A DNA stretch of 64,000 nt from Manis javanica (GCF_040802235.1 NC_133159.1:76583501-76647500), one strand, 5' to 3'. Counted from the stretch's first letter, positions 50,023-60,519 are shown. Made by a program: numbers and translations. The notes: generated by a model not told the origin, from the sequence alone.

Positions 50023-53000
50023 CTGAAAAAGAGCGGGTGTGCACACACACACCCGCAGGGTGGGCACTGTCCAGGCACCAAGGCCCCTTCTCTCGCCCTC
50101 TCTTACTCTCTCTTCCTCAAGAAACAGGAGGACTGAGAGCTGTCCTCTAGCTCACAGAATGACCCAAATCCAAGTCAGTTTTGTAAATTTCTCCCTCAAT
50201 ATCTGAGACATTCATAAATGAAATTGCAGGGGCTTGGACTGCTGCTTTTTCCTTACCCTCTGCTCTGCTACTGCCCCCTTATAGTTTGGCTACTTCCTGA
50301 AACTTTCCTGGAGGCCAACTGAGGCAGCTTTTTCTATAGGTGGTCGGCTTCCTCCTCTAATTCCCTTCCCCAAGTGGCCCCCAAGCAATCTCAGAAGGTC
50401 TGCTCTCTGCTCCGCCCCCTTTCCTTCAGGCTGAACGAGAAGCCGTAAACAAAGGGACACAGAGACTCCAGGGCTTCGGACTTCTGCCTCTTTTGGACCC
50501 CGGGCTGTAGAGACACATATCTCTCATCAGCCCATCAGGACCTTACAAGCAGGTGGGGCTTAAGGGTAGGAAGGTGAAGAGGTTTCAAAACGGAATTCGT
50601 TTGAGAGAGGGCTCTCCAAGGTGACAGTACATCGGGCCATTCCAGGAGGGGAAAAATGCATTTCAAGGTCTTTTCTCCTCTGGGATAGAGTAACAATTAA
50701 AACCTGCGATCAGTTTTCCTGCATCTCCTCCCTCCTCCACCGCCGCAGCCCACTAGGAAGAGGCCAGCAGGCCTTTGCTCAAATGCCCCAAGAAGGAGCC
50801 CAGGGCTAGTGAGCCATCCATATCCGGCAGCTCCAGCCAAATTAATAAACATGTCTCCCATTTTAAATTGGCTACAAATGACAGTAATGTTTTCTGACAG
50901 AATTAGGGTGGCTGAAACCGTATGTAATGAGACAGAAAATTATGGTAAAGATGACAACTGGATAGGCATTTCCAAATGCACTTGTGGACGATTAGAAGAC
51001 AAACAAGTGGAAAGGAGGGGGAGAGAAAATTGAGACAAGGGAGACGACGACCAGGCTTGGAAACATAGCATAACCTAAGCCTCAGATTGCCCTGGTTCGC
51101 CTACAAGTGCTGCCAGCCTCTTTCCTAGTTTCCTTTCAATGGAGGCAGCATTTTCTGGCTGGCTCTGAGGCAGCTAGTATAGGGAACAGACCCTCATTCC
51201 TGACGCCTAGCCAGCTACTGACCCGGCCATTTAAGCTGAGGCCAGTGGGGCAGCTCTTCCAGGACTGAAATAGTTAGGCTGTGTGGTGGGCTATATAGAC
51301 ATTTGGACCCAGCTAGGGGCAGGCCCAAAGAGTGCAGCCCACAGGCTCCACAGGCCTGAGTGTCAGCTGCACAGATGTCTCAATTTGAAAAGGTATGGCT
51401 TGTTTGATTTGGGGGCAAACTGGAGGAATTCCAAACACTAAGTTTTGAGAGGGGAAGTACAGCATATGTTAAGATACTTTAAAATGCAAAATTTTCGAAA
51501 CTGGCTGCCCATTAATCCCTCTCACCTCCTGGGTATGGCTAATTTCTGCTTCATCCTGAAGGCCCCCAAGCACCCTGTCCAGGCCCTCTGAGTCCCTGGA
51601 GCCCTCAGGCCAGGACAGAAGACTAGTGCTGTGGTCTTGATCCGGATAGCCATACGCCTTTGCTCTCCCCCACAACCTCCCTTACCTGCGGTTCTGGTAC
51701 CAGGTCTTGACCTGGGTGTCTGTGAGGTTGAGCGCAGCTGCCAGGTCCATGCGGTCCTGCACACTCAAGTACTTCTGCCTCTCAAAGCTCCGCTCCAGTT
51801 GATTGAGTTGGTGGTCGGAGAAAGCCGTCCTGGCTTTCCGAGGCTTCTTGGCTCTCACAGGGGGACTCTCTCGGCTGCTTGTAATCTCCCGGTCTCCTTC
51901 CTCCTTTGTTCCTACAGTAGAAACCCACACACAGCGTTAAGGTAGCCAGGAGTAGAGAATGGTGGGGTGACCCCCTGGCACACACTTCCACATTCCCAAG
52001 CCAGCCACTGGCCTCAGAGGGGCTACAGTCTGCCACCATCCTCACATACACACTTGGACGGTAGCCAGTATGAGAGGAGGGGACCGGTTTCTGGCTGGGG
52101 AATGTGGAGTCTGTGGAGCTCTTAAAAGAGTCCTAAAAAACAAATTTCCCATCTTTGGAAGTTAAAAAGAAAAAAATACCTTTACAATATAGGGTCCTTT
52201 TGTTATTGTTTCCTTTGACTTGGGGGAGACCCTGTTCCATTCCTTTATTGTTTTCACTACGACTTTGTTTTTTCTGATTTGTTAGTTTCAAAAGATCTTT
52301 CTATACTTTTTTTTTTCCTTTGAGCAGGAGACATCGTTTTGATTTTACTTATTTCTGTTTACTGAAAGTTATAGGCATTTGTTTTCCTTTCTCAAATGCA
52401 CTTGTGAAATGTTGTGAAATGGGATCAAGCTCTCTGCAAGCTGTTTGCATGGGTCGCTTAAAGCTTCAGAAAGAATATGTCACCCAGGCAGAGTTGAGCT
52501 CAAAATCACTGAGCCCATCCAGGTGACAGCCAGAGATTTCCGGATTCTATTTGTCAACTTAGGTTTTTTACTGAAATGCTGGGAAATCGATATGTCAATC
52601 CCTCTCTGTTTGTACCCGTTTTTGCTGCGCTCCTTGATCTTCCCTGCAGGAAGAACAATAATCTCTCTAATTGACCCACTGGGGAGGTTGGTGCACAAAA
52701 ATCGCCAGACCAGACTGTACATCTGTTTTGGGCACTATTATGCTAATGCTATAATAGTAAAATGAGGAGCCAGTATCCTACCTTCCAGACAGTCAGTGCA
52801 CATGTTTCCCTGGGATAGCAAAGATTAATAACAATAATCAACTTATCAATAAAGGAAAAAAACCCAGCTCTCCTGGTATGTTAATACTCATTTGTCATGC
52901 AAAGACCAGAACACTTACTTATGAAATTGTGTGAGAAAACTGTATGGAAGAAAATGGAAAAGGGGAGTTGAAGGACGGTTTCAATTACTGAATATTTTAC

Positions 53001-54332
53001 AAATATGGATAAATCCAATTCCATAAAATTTTATCATGCTACCTCCCTACAATTACTTATAAGAAAACAAAGATCTTACTAAAATAAAATATTCAGTTGG
53101 GGCCATGGGGTAAGAAGAGTGCTTTAAAAAACTGAAAAACTAATTACACATTTTTACCATGTGGGCTTCCTTATATTAATCACTATTTAATTTTTTTTAA
53201 GTTGCTGTGTTAGTCAACATGGAAATTTCTCTTTCGTTAAATCTGCTAAGTCCTAATATGGTGTTTTAAAAACATGGTTGGGTGAGGGATGAAATAATTT
53301 GCATTAAAGAATAAACACCACTTTGTGAACTGTTTCTCTCTCCCACCTCCCCCAATTCCCACTCCCTAGGTTTTGGCTAGAAAAATCGCAAGTCTTTTCC
53401 TTTTATATACGAAAGTATTTGCTGTCAGATCACCTCCGCCGCTGCCCCTTCCTAATAAATTAAAATAAAGTAAAACAAGGAAAGGATCCGGATGGTGGTA
53501 AAGGTTGAGAAGTAGAATGTAACACAATAAACAGAATTTAGGACGAGTCCCCAAATCACACGCCTAGGCCTCCCTTTGGTTTGCAGTTTTTGACTGCGGC
53601 GGAATTGCCTTAGAAAAGCTCCGGGAATAACTCCTTATCAGAGATTCGCAGGAGACCGAAGGGGAGATTGGGAACCAGAAGGAGGAGAAGCTAGATGTTG
53701 AGGGAGCCGAGGCTCCGTGACTCACCGTGGCATTTGATGTCGCTCTGGGAATCTTCCCTCTTGTCGAGTTTGGTCTTACTGTCCTCCTGCTCGAACTTTG
53801 GCCTGAAGCTCTCGTGTGCTGCGTTGCTCTCCTGCTTCGGGGTGTGGTGGGGAGAGGAGACGCTGGTGCTGTAGGGTGCACACGCCGCCAGAGGTTTGCT
53901 GTCGCCCAAGATGTCCTTAATTAAAAAAGAAGAGGTGGAAGTCCTGGGGGCTGAGGCGGCCGAGCCCAGCTGCTGGGCAGGCGGCGGTGGCGGCTGCTGT
54001 TGCGGAGAAGGCTGCAAACTTTGCGTGGGGGCCGCAGCCGCCGGCGGGGGCTGTTGGCTGTGGCGGAGATGGTGGTGATGCTGGGGCCCTTCTGCTACCA
54101 GATGCGGCTCCGGGGGCTCCATGGTGACCGAGATGGGAGAAGAAGGCGCCGTTCCTGCGGTATCAATCTCCGAACAGGGGGACGGAGTGGCCTGACTCCT
54201 AAAATCCGCGGTCCTGGCCTCGCTGAGCGGGCAGAAATCTCCATTCATCATGCCGGGACTGCCCGAACTGGCACTGGACAAAATCGTGTCTATTCCAAAA
54301 CTCGACCCGCTGGCCCCTTCCATTGTTGTCAT
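49710..54332 (-). CDS. BARHL2: BarH-like homeobox transcription factor 2 (three coding exons)
   Basis: Nuclear homeodomain transcription factor of the BarH class. By family knowledge it acts in spinal cord, retina, diencephalon and hindbrain neuron specification. Join 54332-53726, 51911-51686 and 50022-49710; the lengths (607+226+313) give 381 codons plus TGA, against 387 residues remembered for human. Visible in order: FIL/Eh1-like motif FGIDTIL (residues 12-18), a His run near 85-88, a Pro/Gln-rich stretch (about 93-121), a second motif FLIKDIL (136-142), an acidic/lysine linker, the homeodomain (226-285) with WYQNRR in helix 3 (Tyr49 marks the BarH class), a 7-residue Ala run (324-330) and a conserved C-terminus ending GTPHPR. 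Both introns are GT-AG and keep frame. The start is the first ATG that gives the family N-terminus MTTMEG. No disabling mutation was seen. The missing residues fall in the low-complexity Pro/Gln region. BARHL1 is excluded because its N-terminus differs. Confidence 0.97.
50023..51685 (-). other. BARHL2: BARHL2 intron 2
   Basis: A GT-AG intron of 1663 bp inside the homeodomain codon for Arg53. No transposon is seen. The segment around 50810-50960 is AT-rich with AATTAATAAA, TTTAAATTGG and AAATTATGG and stands out from its GC-richer surroundings; it is a candidate regulatory block. Confidence 0.9.
51686..51911 (-). CDS. BARHL2: BARHL2 coding exon 2 (most of the homeodomain)
   Basis: Begins after the acceptor CTGTAG (AG at 51913-51912) and ends at CGCAG before the donor GTAAGG (51685 downward). 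It is 226 nt long, entering in phase 1 and leaving in phase 2. It encodes residues 203-278, from TKEEGDRE to the second Arg of WYQNRR. Intron 2 therefore splits the codon for homeodomain Arg53. Confidence 0.96.
51912..53725 (-). other. BARHL2: BARHL2 intron 1
   Basis: A GT-AG intron of 1814 bp. No recognisable transposon is seen. The part at about 52450-52770 has balanced composition and clustered motifs (CAATTA-type, ATGCTAAT, ATCGAT), so it is a candidate intronic enhancer. The rest is AT-rich with short A and T runs. Confidence 0.9.
53726..54332 (-). CDS. BARHL2: BARHL2 coding exon 1
   Basis: Encodes residues 1-202 plus the first base of Gly203. It starts at ATG 54332-54330 and ends in CACG before the donor GTGAGT (53725-53720). 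It carries both FIL/Eh1-like repression motifs and the His/Pro/Gln-rich region. The ATG context is weak to moderate (G at -3, A at +4). A second in-frame ATG is codon 4. Confidence 0.96.
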
Positions 54333-54334
54333 TT

Positions 54335-54340
54335 CTACAT
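54335..54340 (-). promoter_or_regulatory. BARHL2: Minimal start-stop upstream ORF (ATG TAG)
   Basis: On the minus strand ATG (54340-54338) is followed directly by TAG (54337-54335). Two bases then precede the BARHL2 ATG. Such minimal ORFs are known in other genes to hold ribosomes and lower downstream initiation. That role here is inference. Confidence 0.6.
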
Positions 54341-54692
54341 GAGGTCCACGCCACTCCGCCGCTCAGCAGCCGCCCCGACCAAGCAAAGGAAGCTATCGAT
54401 CGTAAAACAAAATAAATACTAAACAATGTTGTTGCCGTTTCAAAAAAAAAAAAAGGTGGGGCGGGGAGGGAAGAAAAAATAATTGGGAGGTGGCACTCGT
54501 GGACACTTTCGACACTTTTTTTTCCCTTATGCAAAAAGTAGGGGTGGGAAGAAACGAAGAAAGGAGGGGGAAAGTTACAAAAATTGTTGAGCAAACACGG
54601 AGCTTGCGCTCCACGAACGACCGCGCACGTGGGGCGGCGGTGGCGGCGCGAGGGACCCAGGCGAAGGCGCAGGCGGAGGGAGGCGACCCCAA

Positions 54693-54725
54693 CGCCGCCG
54701 CCGCCGCCGCCGCTGCCGCCGCCGC
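54693..54725 (-). repeat. GCC trinucleotide tract in the BARHL2 leader
   Basis: Mostly pure (GCC) units with one GCT interruption, in the expected 5' leader. GC-rich triplet tracts in leaders can be length-variable and form stable hairpins. Confidence 0.85.
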
Positions 54726-54932
54726 CTGGGTCTGCTAGCAGCAGGAGGCAGCGGCGGCGGCGGACCACAGGTGCAGCGACCGCGAAGCCCCGGCGGCAGC
54801 GCGCCCTCGGAGCTCCCCGGCGGCTCCCCGAGGTGGCCGCCGCTCGCGACTCGGCCGCCCCGGAGCCGAGTTTCTGAACTTTCTTGTAAAGTTGTGAAGC
54901 AGGCACCGCCGCAGTGGTCGCGGCAACACGAA

Positions 54933-54976
54933 GAGGAAGAAGAGGAGGAGGAAGAGGAGGAGGAGGAGGAGGAGGA
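54933..54976 (-). repeat. GAG/CTC-rich tract in the BARHL2 promoter or leader
   Basis: GAGGAG-type repeats on the plus strand, read as CTC/CTT on the gene strand; a polypurine/polypyrimidine tract next to the promoter. Confidence 0.85.
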
Positions 54977-55039
54977 AAAGAAGCAGGTGCAGTCAGAGGA
55001 GGCGGCGAAGACGCGATGCTGTGCGACTCCGGCCGCTGC

Positions 55040-55260
55040 CGGGCGCGTTCGCTTGTAATCCGGCAGCGAGCGGGCGGCGCCGACCCCCTCCCGTGACGTC
55101 ACGGCCACTGCCGCCACCGCTCCCCGCGCCGCGCCCGGCCCGCGCCCCCGCCGCGGAGGCAGCGCGCCGGGCCCCGCGCTCTTATTGGCCGCATCCGCGC
55201 GAGAGAGCGACGCCGACGTGCCGTGAGCCAATGGGCGCGCGGCTCACAAGCCCGTCAGCG
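55040..55260 (-). promoter_or_regulatory. BARHL2: BARHL2 core promoter candidate (CRE and CCAAT boxes in a CpG island)
   Basis: This very CpG-dense stretch holds a perfect CRE palindrome TGACGTCA (55094-55101). It has an inverted CCAAT box, ATTGG on the plus strand (55184-55188), and a forward CCAAT (55228-55232). There is no clear TATA box. The mixed CCAAT orientation suggests initiation may occur in both directions. The exact start site is not visible. Confidence 0.6.
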
Positions 55261-55539
55261 CGCGCTGCTCGTGCCCCGCTGCTCTTTTGAGAATCTGCAC
55301 ATCCCTCTGCCTGCTGCCCAAAGCCGACCACCTAGTCCTACAGTGATCCTGGTGTCCACAATCACGCGTGAGGGCAAAGGGACAGAGGGGAAGGAGGCAG
55401 ACGGAGACTAGAGAAGGGAACCAAAGAAGTTAAAAAAAAAGGGGGGGGGACAGATTAGTAACAATTTGCCGGTTTTCTTGAGAAGTCGTGTGAGGGAGGG
55501 GAAAGAGGACAGGAAGGGAAAAGGAATCTGGCCGCTTAC

Positions 55540-55800
55540 CTTTAGACTCCATCTCAGTCGCCCTCGCAGCATCCCCAAAAATGCGCTTGAATAATCCGAG
55601 TACACTGAGAGCAGAGGAAGGGGATCCCTGAAGGAACCCACGAGAAAGTGTGTGACTCCAGCAGCCGGAGCTCTGGGTAGGCGGGCGACTCCGAGCCCTG
55701 ATTTCTGACCCACAGAGCCCGGACTCTGGCCCAGCCAGGCAGCCAGTCCCTGAGGGGTTTGGAGCGGGGTCCACGTCCACCCGGCACATTCAGGAGGGGC
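55540..55800 (-). promoter_or_regulatory. Candidate alternative upstream first exon (splice donor at 55540/55539)
   Basis: On the minus strand the sequence GTCTAAAG is followed by GTAAGC, a near-ideal donor; the exon would end at 55540. An ATG 13 nt before the donor would read Met-Glu-Ser-Lys into the next exon. No matching acceptor could be established, so this may be an untranslated upstream exon, a divergent non-coding transcript or chance. Confidence 0.25.
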
Positions 55801-55899
55801 GAGGGAAGGGCCCGCTGCTCAAAACCGGGACCCATCCTGGTCACCAACCAAGGCCTGTATTGGAGGAAATGCCTGGCCAGTTACTTTCTTACGAGCGGG

Positions 55900-58800
55900 G
55901 GAAATAATGCCCCAAGCGTTCTCTAGTGGAGAGGGCAGCCGCGGCTCACTGCCGCATCAGGCTGGCATGAGGCTCGAGAACCCGGGTGGCGGGTCCGCAG
56001 CGGGTGCTCCCGCCTCGCCTCCAGCCAGATCTCTTATCAATCTCGTTCTCTTCCCAACCCCCTGCCCCGCTCATTTGGAAAGGAAACAGTCACTGTGGAT
56101 CCACTTGGGACCAGGAGCATGGCATGACTGTGAAGTCTCGTCGGAGGGTATCAACTTGCATTATTTTCTCTAGGACGTTTCCAACCTGTCTCTTGTTGAA
56201 TGTCAGAGTAATGGGAAGTGCCAGTGACAAGACGTAGTATTACTCCTGATTAAGTGCCGTGTCAACCTAATTAGCAGAGTAATTATAAGGTGCTAATGAA
56301 TGATTCAAAGTTCTTTGAGTTACATTTTACTCCAAATTACCATTTTAAGAACCCTATGAATCTTGAGTTGCTGGCATGGCTTCCGTGACTAGGTGCAGAA
56401 TGACGGTAGAAATGGCCTTTAAAGTCTCCAAGGGCTGGGCCGAAATCTGTGATTTAGTTGCAGTTCTGAAGGCCTTTTTCTGGGGAACAGCTCTTTTCTA
56501 TTGAGGCGGGGGTGGGGAGGGTGTCAGGGAGGCGATGGACCTCCTGGGACAATGTCTGTCTGTCTGAAGGGCAGCTGTATGAGCCCTCGGTCCGGAAGAG
56601 GGTAGGTGGCAGATTCCTCCTCCCTGGGCTTTCCTGGGAAATTCGATGTGTTTGAACCAGAAAAAGCCTGCGCAGTTTCGAGTGTGTTTTGAGCTTTTTC
56701 TTATCATCTTCTTGCCGTATTTTCACGGGCCTGCTTTTAAGGAGAAAGAGAGGAGAGGAAAAAACGAGGAGAGGATATGTGCAATCAGGACAGCCCTCAC
56801 TTTTCTCAGAAGGCGAGAGGACTGTGGCGGAGCAGCCGGGGTTTGGTGAACCAAGGTGGGCACGCGGAACAAGCTGCAGGCCGATGCCGGCTGCGGGGTG
56901 CGGGGAGCTCCTCCGGAGCGTGGGCCCACTCTGGGCCGGCAAGCCGCAGAGGGCCTATGGTTGGTGCCCGGAGCGAGGTTGTGTCAGCAGCCCTTGGAGC
57001 GAGAACTGCTCACCGGTCAGGCCGACCGTGCCTCCTGTGGCAGACCTGAGGCCTTCCGGCCAGCTGGGAATTACAGAGCCAAGGGTACAGAGCCAAGGGC
57101 CCGAGACTGACGAGGGCATATATCTTATCGAAGGCCCAATGTCCCTTCCTTAAGGGCGGCTTCCTGCGCCCCTGGCACAGTTGGCTTCTCTGGGAAGGGC
57201 GCTAGAGCCCGAGACTACCCGAGTGTACTACACCTTCTTCTCCCTTCAAATACCAATTAGGTTCTTATTCTGACATCACCCACTAGCTTTCCAAATGAGG
57301 TGCGTTTCCTCCCAAACCTGGGGCTCCAAACAGCACTTCCCTCGCTGAATATTCTGGACGGGAAGTGGGGAGGGCGAAAACAAATTTAAGATCCAGATCT
57401 GACGGTACTTCACAAATCAGTTATTCTCAACCTTAATAAATAATTCATTTAAGTCTGTTTTTGTTTGTTCCGACGCCTAAAATGACTCGAGTTCAAAAGG
57501 CTGATGGCACAGCTTGTGTCGGGCAGTTTGACAGGGTTTTTTTTTTTTTTGCTTGTAATAATTCACATCAGTAGAGGAGACAGAAATATGACCCTAGGAA
57601 AAAATGTAATCTAAAGAGAAAGAAAAAGAGGAAGATGTTAGGGGAAGGGGAATGTTCATTCTATGAAAATTCTTAAGCCAAGAAAAGGGAAGTGCAGTAG
57701 GCCCCACCTTGTGAATGTCTCAGATCATGTTTGTAAGAGAAGGTTAAGATCATAGAATTCTCTAGGTGGGATATTAGGAGATCAGCTTTGAGGAGTAACT
57801 ATTGTGAGGGGAAAATGTGATCTTAACTTTTATCAAGGCTCCTATCTTTGGGTCCCTAACAAGAGGAAATGCTGATAGTGCCCTGAAGATACAAAAGAGG
57901 GACTCAAAGACTGTATTTCAATTTTACTGAAAAAAAATTCTTCAGATCAGGGTTTTAATTTTTCTCAGTTCTTTTTTTTTCAGATACATTCCTCTTTTGC
58001 CATTTTTCCCCAGTGAGTACATGTAATGCATACACCCAAGAAGTCATGAACTTTCTAGCACAGCAAACATAACTAACTCTTCATTTTAAAAGTATCAAAA
58101 TTCAGAAATAGAACAGGGTGCAGATTAATCACGTTTTCAATTCTCTTGTATAGGAAAGGAAATGCATTAACTGGATTTAATCTCAGATTTTCCCACCCTA
58201 TTTAAGATACAAATAAATACAGTCCTAAAAATGACATAGATTTGAAAATAATCTTCCACTTTCAGGCCTTCATTTCCTTAAAAAGAGTGATAAAGGAAAA
58301 AATAAATTCTTTAACTGAAGGATTTTGGAATTCTTGCGCACAAAGCAATTATTTGCCAACCATAGATAATGGAGAACAGACTTTTTCTTCCCAGCTCTGA
58401 AAGACACATCAGTCCGATCACCATTAAAAATGCTCCCTCCCTACCACAAGGAAAGATTCAAACACTGATGTATTTTAACAAGTTGTGCTCCTTAGTACAC
58501 TCTCCATGGCCCACTTTTACAACTGAGCTTTGAATTTGTGTCTTTAAACTGGAGCATCAGTTTTAGAAAAAAAGCACTGAACTTTGAAGAAATGCAGCTA
58601 TAGATTGTTATGAACCTGGTACTGGTATTTCTTCCTGACGTTTATTTAAATGATTCTAAGTGTCTCTGCATGATGACAATGCCAACTGACAAGAATGAGA
58701 TGCAGACGCGCTTCCGTCCACTGGGAGGCGCCAAGAGCCCCGAACCAAGAGAGCTGGCTATTGTTTCTTTTCTTGAAAGATGGAATATGCACAAATAAGC

Positions 58801-60400
58801 TCTCTACGCTCTCAGGCTGACTTCCTGACCATAGTGTGACCTCTCGCAGTTTCAAAGCTACAGAAACGTTGGAAGTTTTCTTTCTTTTCTCAGTCTATCA
58901 ATAAATGTCCGACTGCTTAAGGACTTGATGCACATTTGCTTAGAAAAATAATACATTAAAGAGAAAGGTATTAAAATACTGAAATTGAGTCCCTTAAATA
59001 GATTGAAACCAAGAGAGTGGAGATTGCAAACACAGGGAGAAGGACAAAGAGGAAGAAAAAGAGTAAGGTAACGGAAAACTGTGAGAGCTATAAACTTCAC
59101 CACAACTTTAAAGATCAGCAGTTCAGAAGAGACCTGGTGAAGTCGGCTCTCCCTTGGGAGTTAGATGAGCATGTGCTGAAGCAGTCAGCAGGAATGCTAG
59201 TAGGACACAGAGGAAGAATGCTGCAAGAAGGAGTTTTCATCTCATTGTGCCACTTTCCAATGTTCTTGAACAAGACACTTAACCTTTCAGATCATAAAAG
59301 GGAGAATAGTCCTCACCTTGGATAGGCTGATTGTCATGACCAAGTAAGACCACCTATGTTAAAGCTCTTTACAAAATGTGAAGCAAGAGTTTGAGAAATG
59401 AACTATACAAAGATAGCGATTATTTCTAGGTAAAATAGAGTAGCCACATTTTTTTCCACTTCTTCCTTCCCTCACTCAAATATTTGGTCCATGCACCCAG
59501 TCAAAAACATCACGGAATGTGCATTCTGTGGCAGCAGCTTGAGAATGGGACACTAAACCACCTCAGAGAGTTGACAGGAGCTTGAAATGCTGGAAATTGC
59601 CATAAATGCCATTATGCCCACATGAATCTGCTATGGTTGGGATGCAAAAAAGAGAGTGGGGAGTCCTACTTTGGGAGGAGTTGGGGGAACAGGAAGACTT
59701 CCTCCTGCAGGAAATAAAGTGTGTTCAGTCATGAAAGAAAAGGTGTGTATTCTGAGTAGAGGGATATACAGAGGGATTTATATAGTAGCTAAGAGGATTA
59801 ATTATGCAAAAATGTCCACAAATTGTTCAAATTTTTAATCTTCTGTGGGCTAGGCTGCAATCTGCCGGTATGTGTTGGCTGGAGAGCTCTCTCCTGCGGG
59901 CTCAGGGAAAGTACAAAATACTCTTGGAGCACCTTGGAGGGAACAGGAACTAACTGCACATGTCCACATGAATCTTACAGCAGGTTTGGTTTAACCCCAA
60001 GAGACGCTCCAGCCCCCTCAGTGAGGTCTTTCCCACCCCTACTCCGCTTCCTTTCTTCTTTGTAGAGTTGCAAACTTAGAGGGAGAAAGAAGTCTCCCTT
60101 GAGACCGGTGTGGAGATGGGGAAGTTGACATAGTGAGGGCACTTGGAGGAGGATATAAGGGGGAACATGGGGGGGGTAGATTTCATGTCACTCCTCCTAA
60201 ACCGAATCATTGTCAATTGAAGACTGACTTCTGGAGGAATGGAATGGCCCCCGTGTGACACCACCACGTCCTACTATAAAAAGAACTCTGAAGCCGATAA
60301 AGCTCAGGAAGGGAGTTGATTCTTCTAACAACTTCTGAGGTTGTGAGGGAACAGAGGGGCCAAGACAGAGGAGAAACGAAAGCCTCAGAGCAAAGATGCC
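55900..60400. other. Upstream region of BARHL2, no coding gene recognised
   Basis: Contains a TAAT-rich block (56205-56350), a GC-rich segment with CG pairs (56820-57060) with a short direct duplication of ACAGAGCCAAGGG (about 57070-57100), a poly-T run (57537-57551), AT-rich sequence to about 59230, and a MIR fossil. Confidence 0.55.
59235..59420 (+). repeat. MIR SINE fossil
   Basis: Forward MIR order: TTGTGCCACTTTCCAATG, TTCTTGAACAAGACACTTAACCTTTCAGATC, AAAAGGGAGAATAGTCCTCACC, then TTAAAGCTCTTTACAAAATG. It is the only clear interspersed repeat noticed upstream of BARHL2. Confidence 0.65.
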
Positions 60401-60515
60401 AATCATGGAAAGGGAAATTCATTTGCGACGTTAATTAACAAGCGGCTAATTAAAACAGCACTTTGAGCGCTAATCAATCGCCTTATTAAGTTAGAGCCAT
60501 CACTGGAACAAATTG
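60400..60515. promoter_or_regulatory. Dense homeodomain-site cluster (candidate enhancer)
   Basis: In about 100 bp: GTTAATTAAC, GCTAATTAAAA, GCTAATCAATCG, TTATTAAG and AGCGCTAAT, followed by GC-rich sequence. Such clusters of TAAT cores are typical of conserved developmental enhancers. Function is inferred. Confidence 0.4.
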
Positions 60516-60519
60516 AAAG

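Larger units (their letters stand above)
54333..55020 (-). other. BARHL2: BARHL2 5' leader (extent estimated)
   Basis: GC-rich sequence upstream of the ATG, probably transcribed; the start site is not determined. It contains a start-stop upstream ORF (54340-54335), a 13-nt A run (T on the coding strand) near 54440-54452, a GCC/GGC trinucleotide tract at 54693-54725 and a GAG/CTC tract at about 54933-54976. No other ATG on the minus strand was found between 54341 and about 55190. Confidence 0.6.
53690..55300. other. CpG island over BARHL2 exon 1 and promoter
   Basis: Many CG dinucleotides, with GC content well above neighbouring sequence, run from coding exon 1 through the leader and promoter. 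Such islands at developmental homeobox genes are usually unmethylated and Polycomb-bound; that state cannot be read from sequence. Confidence 0.85.

Noticed and set aside
49447..50067. 206-codon minus frame over BARHL2 exon 3
   Set aside because: It overlaps exon 3 in another frame; the spliced homeobox frame explains the sequence.
54199..54906. Long minus-strand open frame over the BARHL2 leader, out of frame with BARHL2
   Set aside because: Arg/Gly-rich composition from GCC-type repeats; it is a frame shadow of exon 1 and its leader.
54575..55231. 218-codon minus frame with poly-Ser run
   Set aside because: The Ser run is the CTC-type simple repeat; no domain is present and it crosses the promoter.
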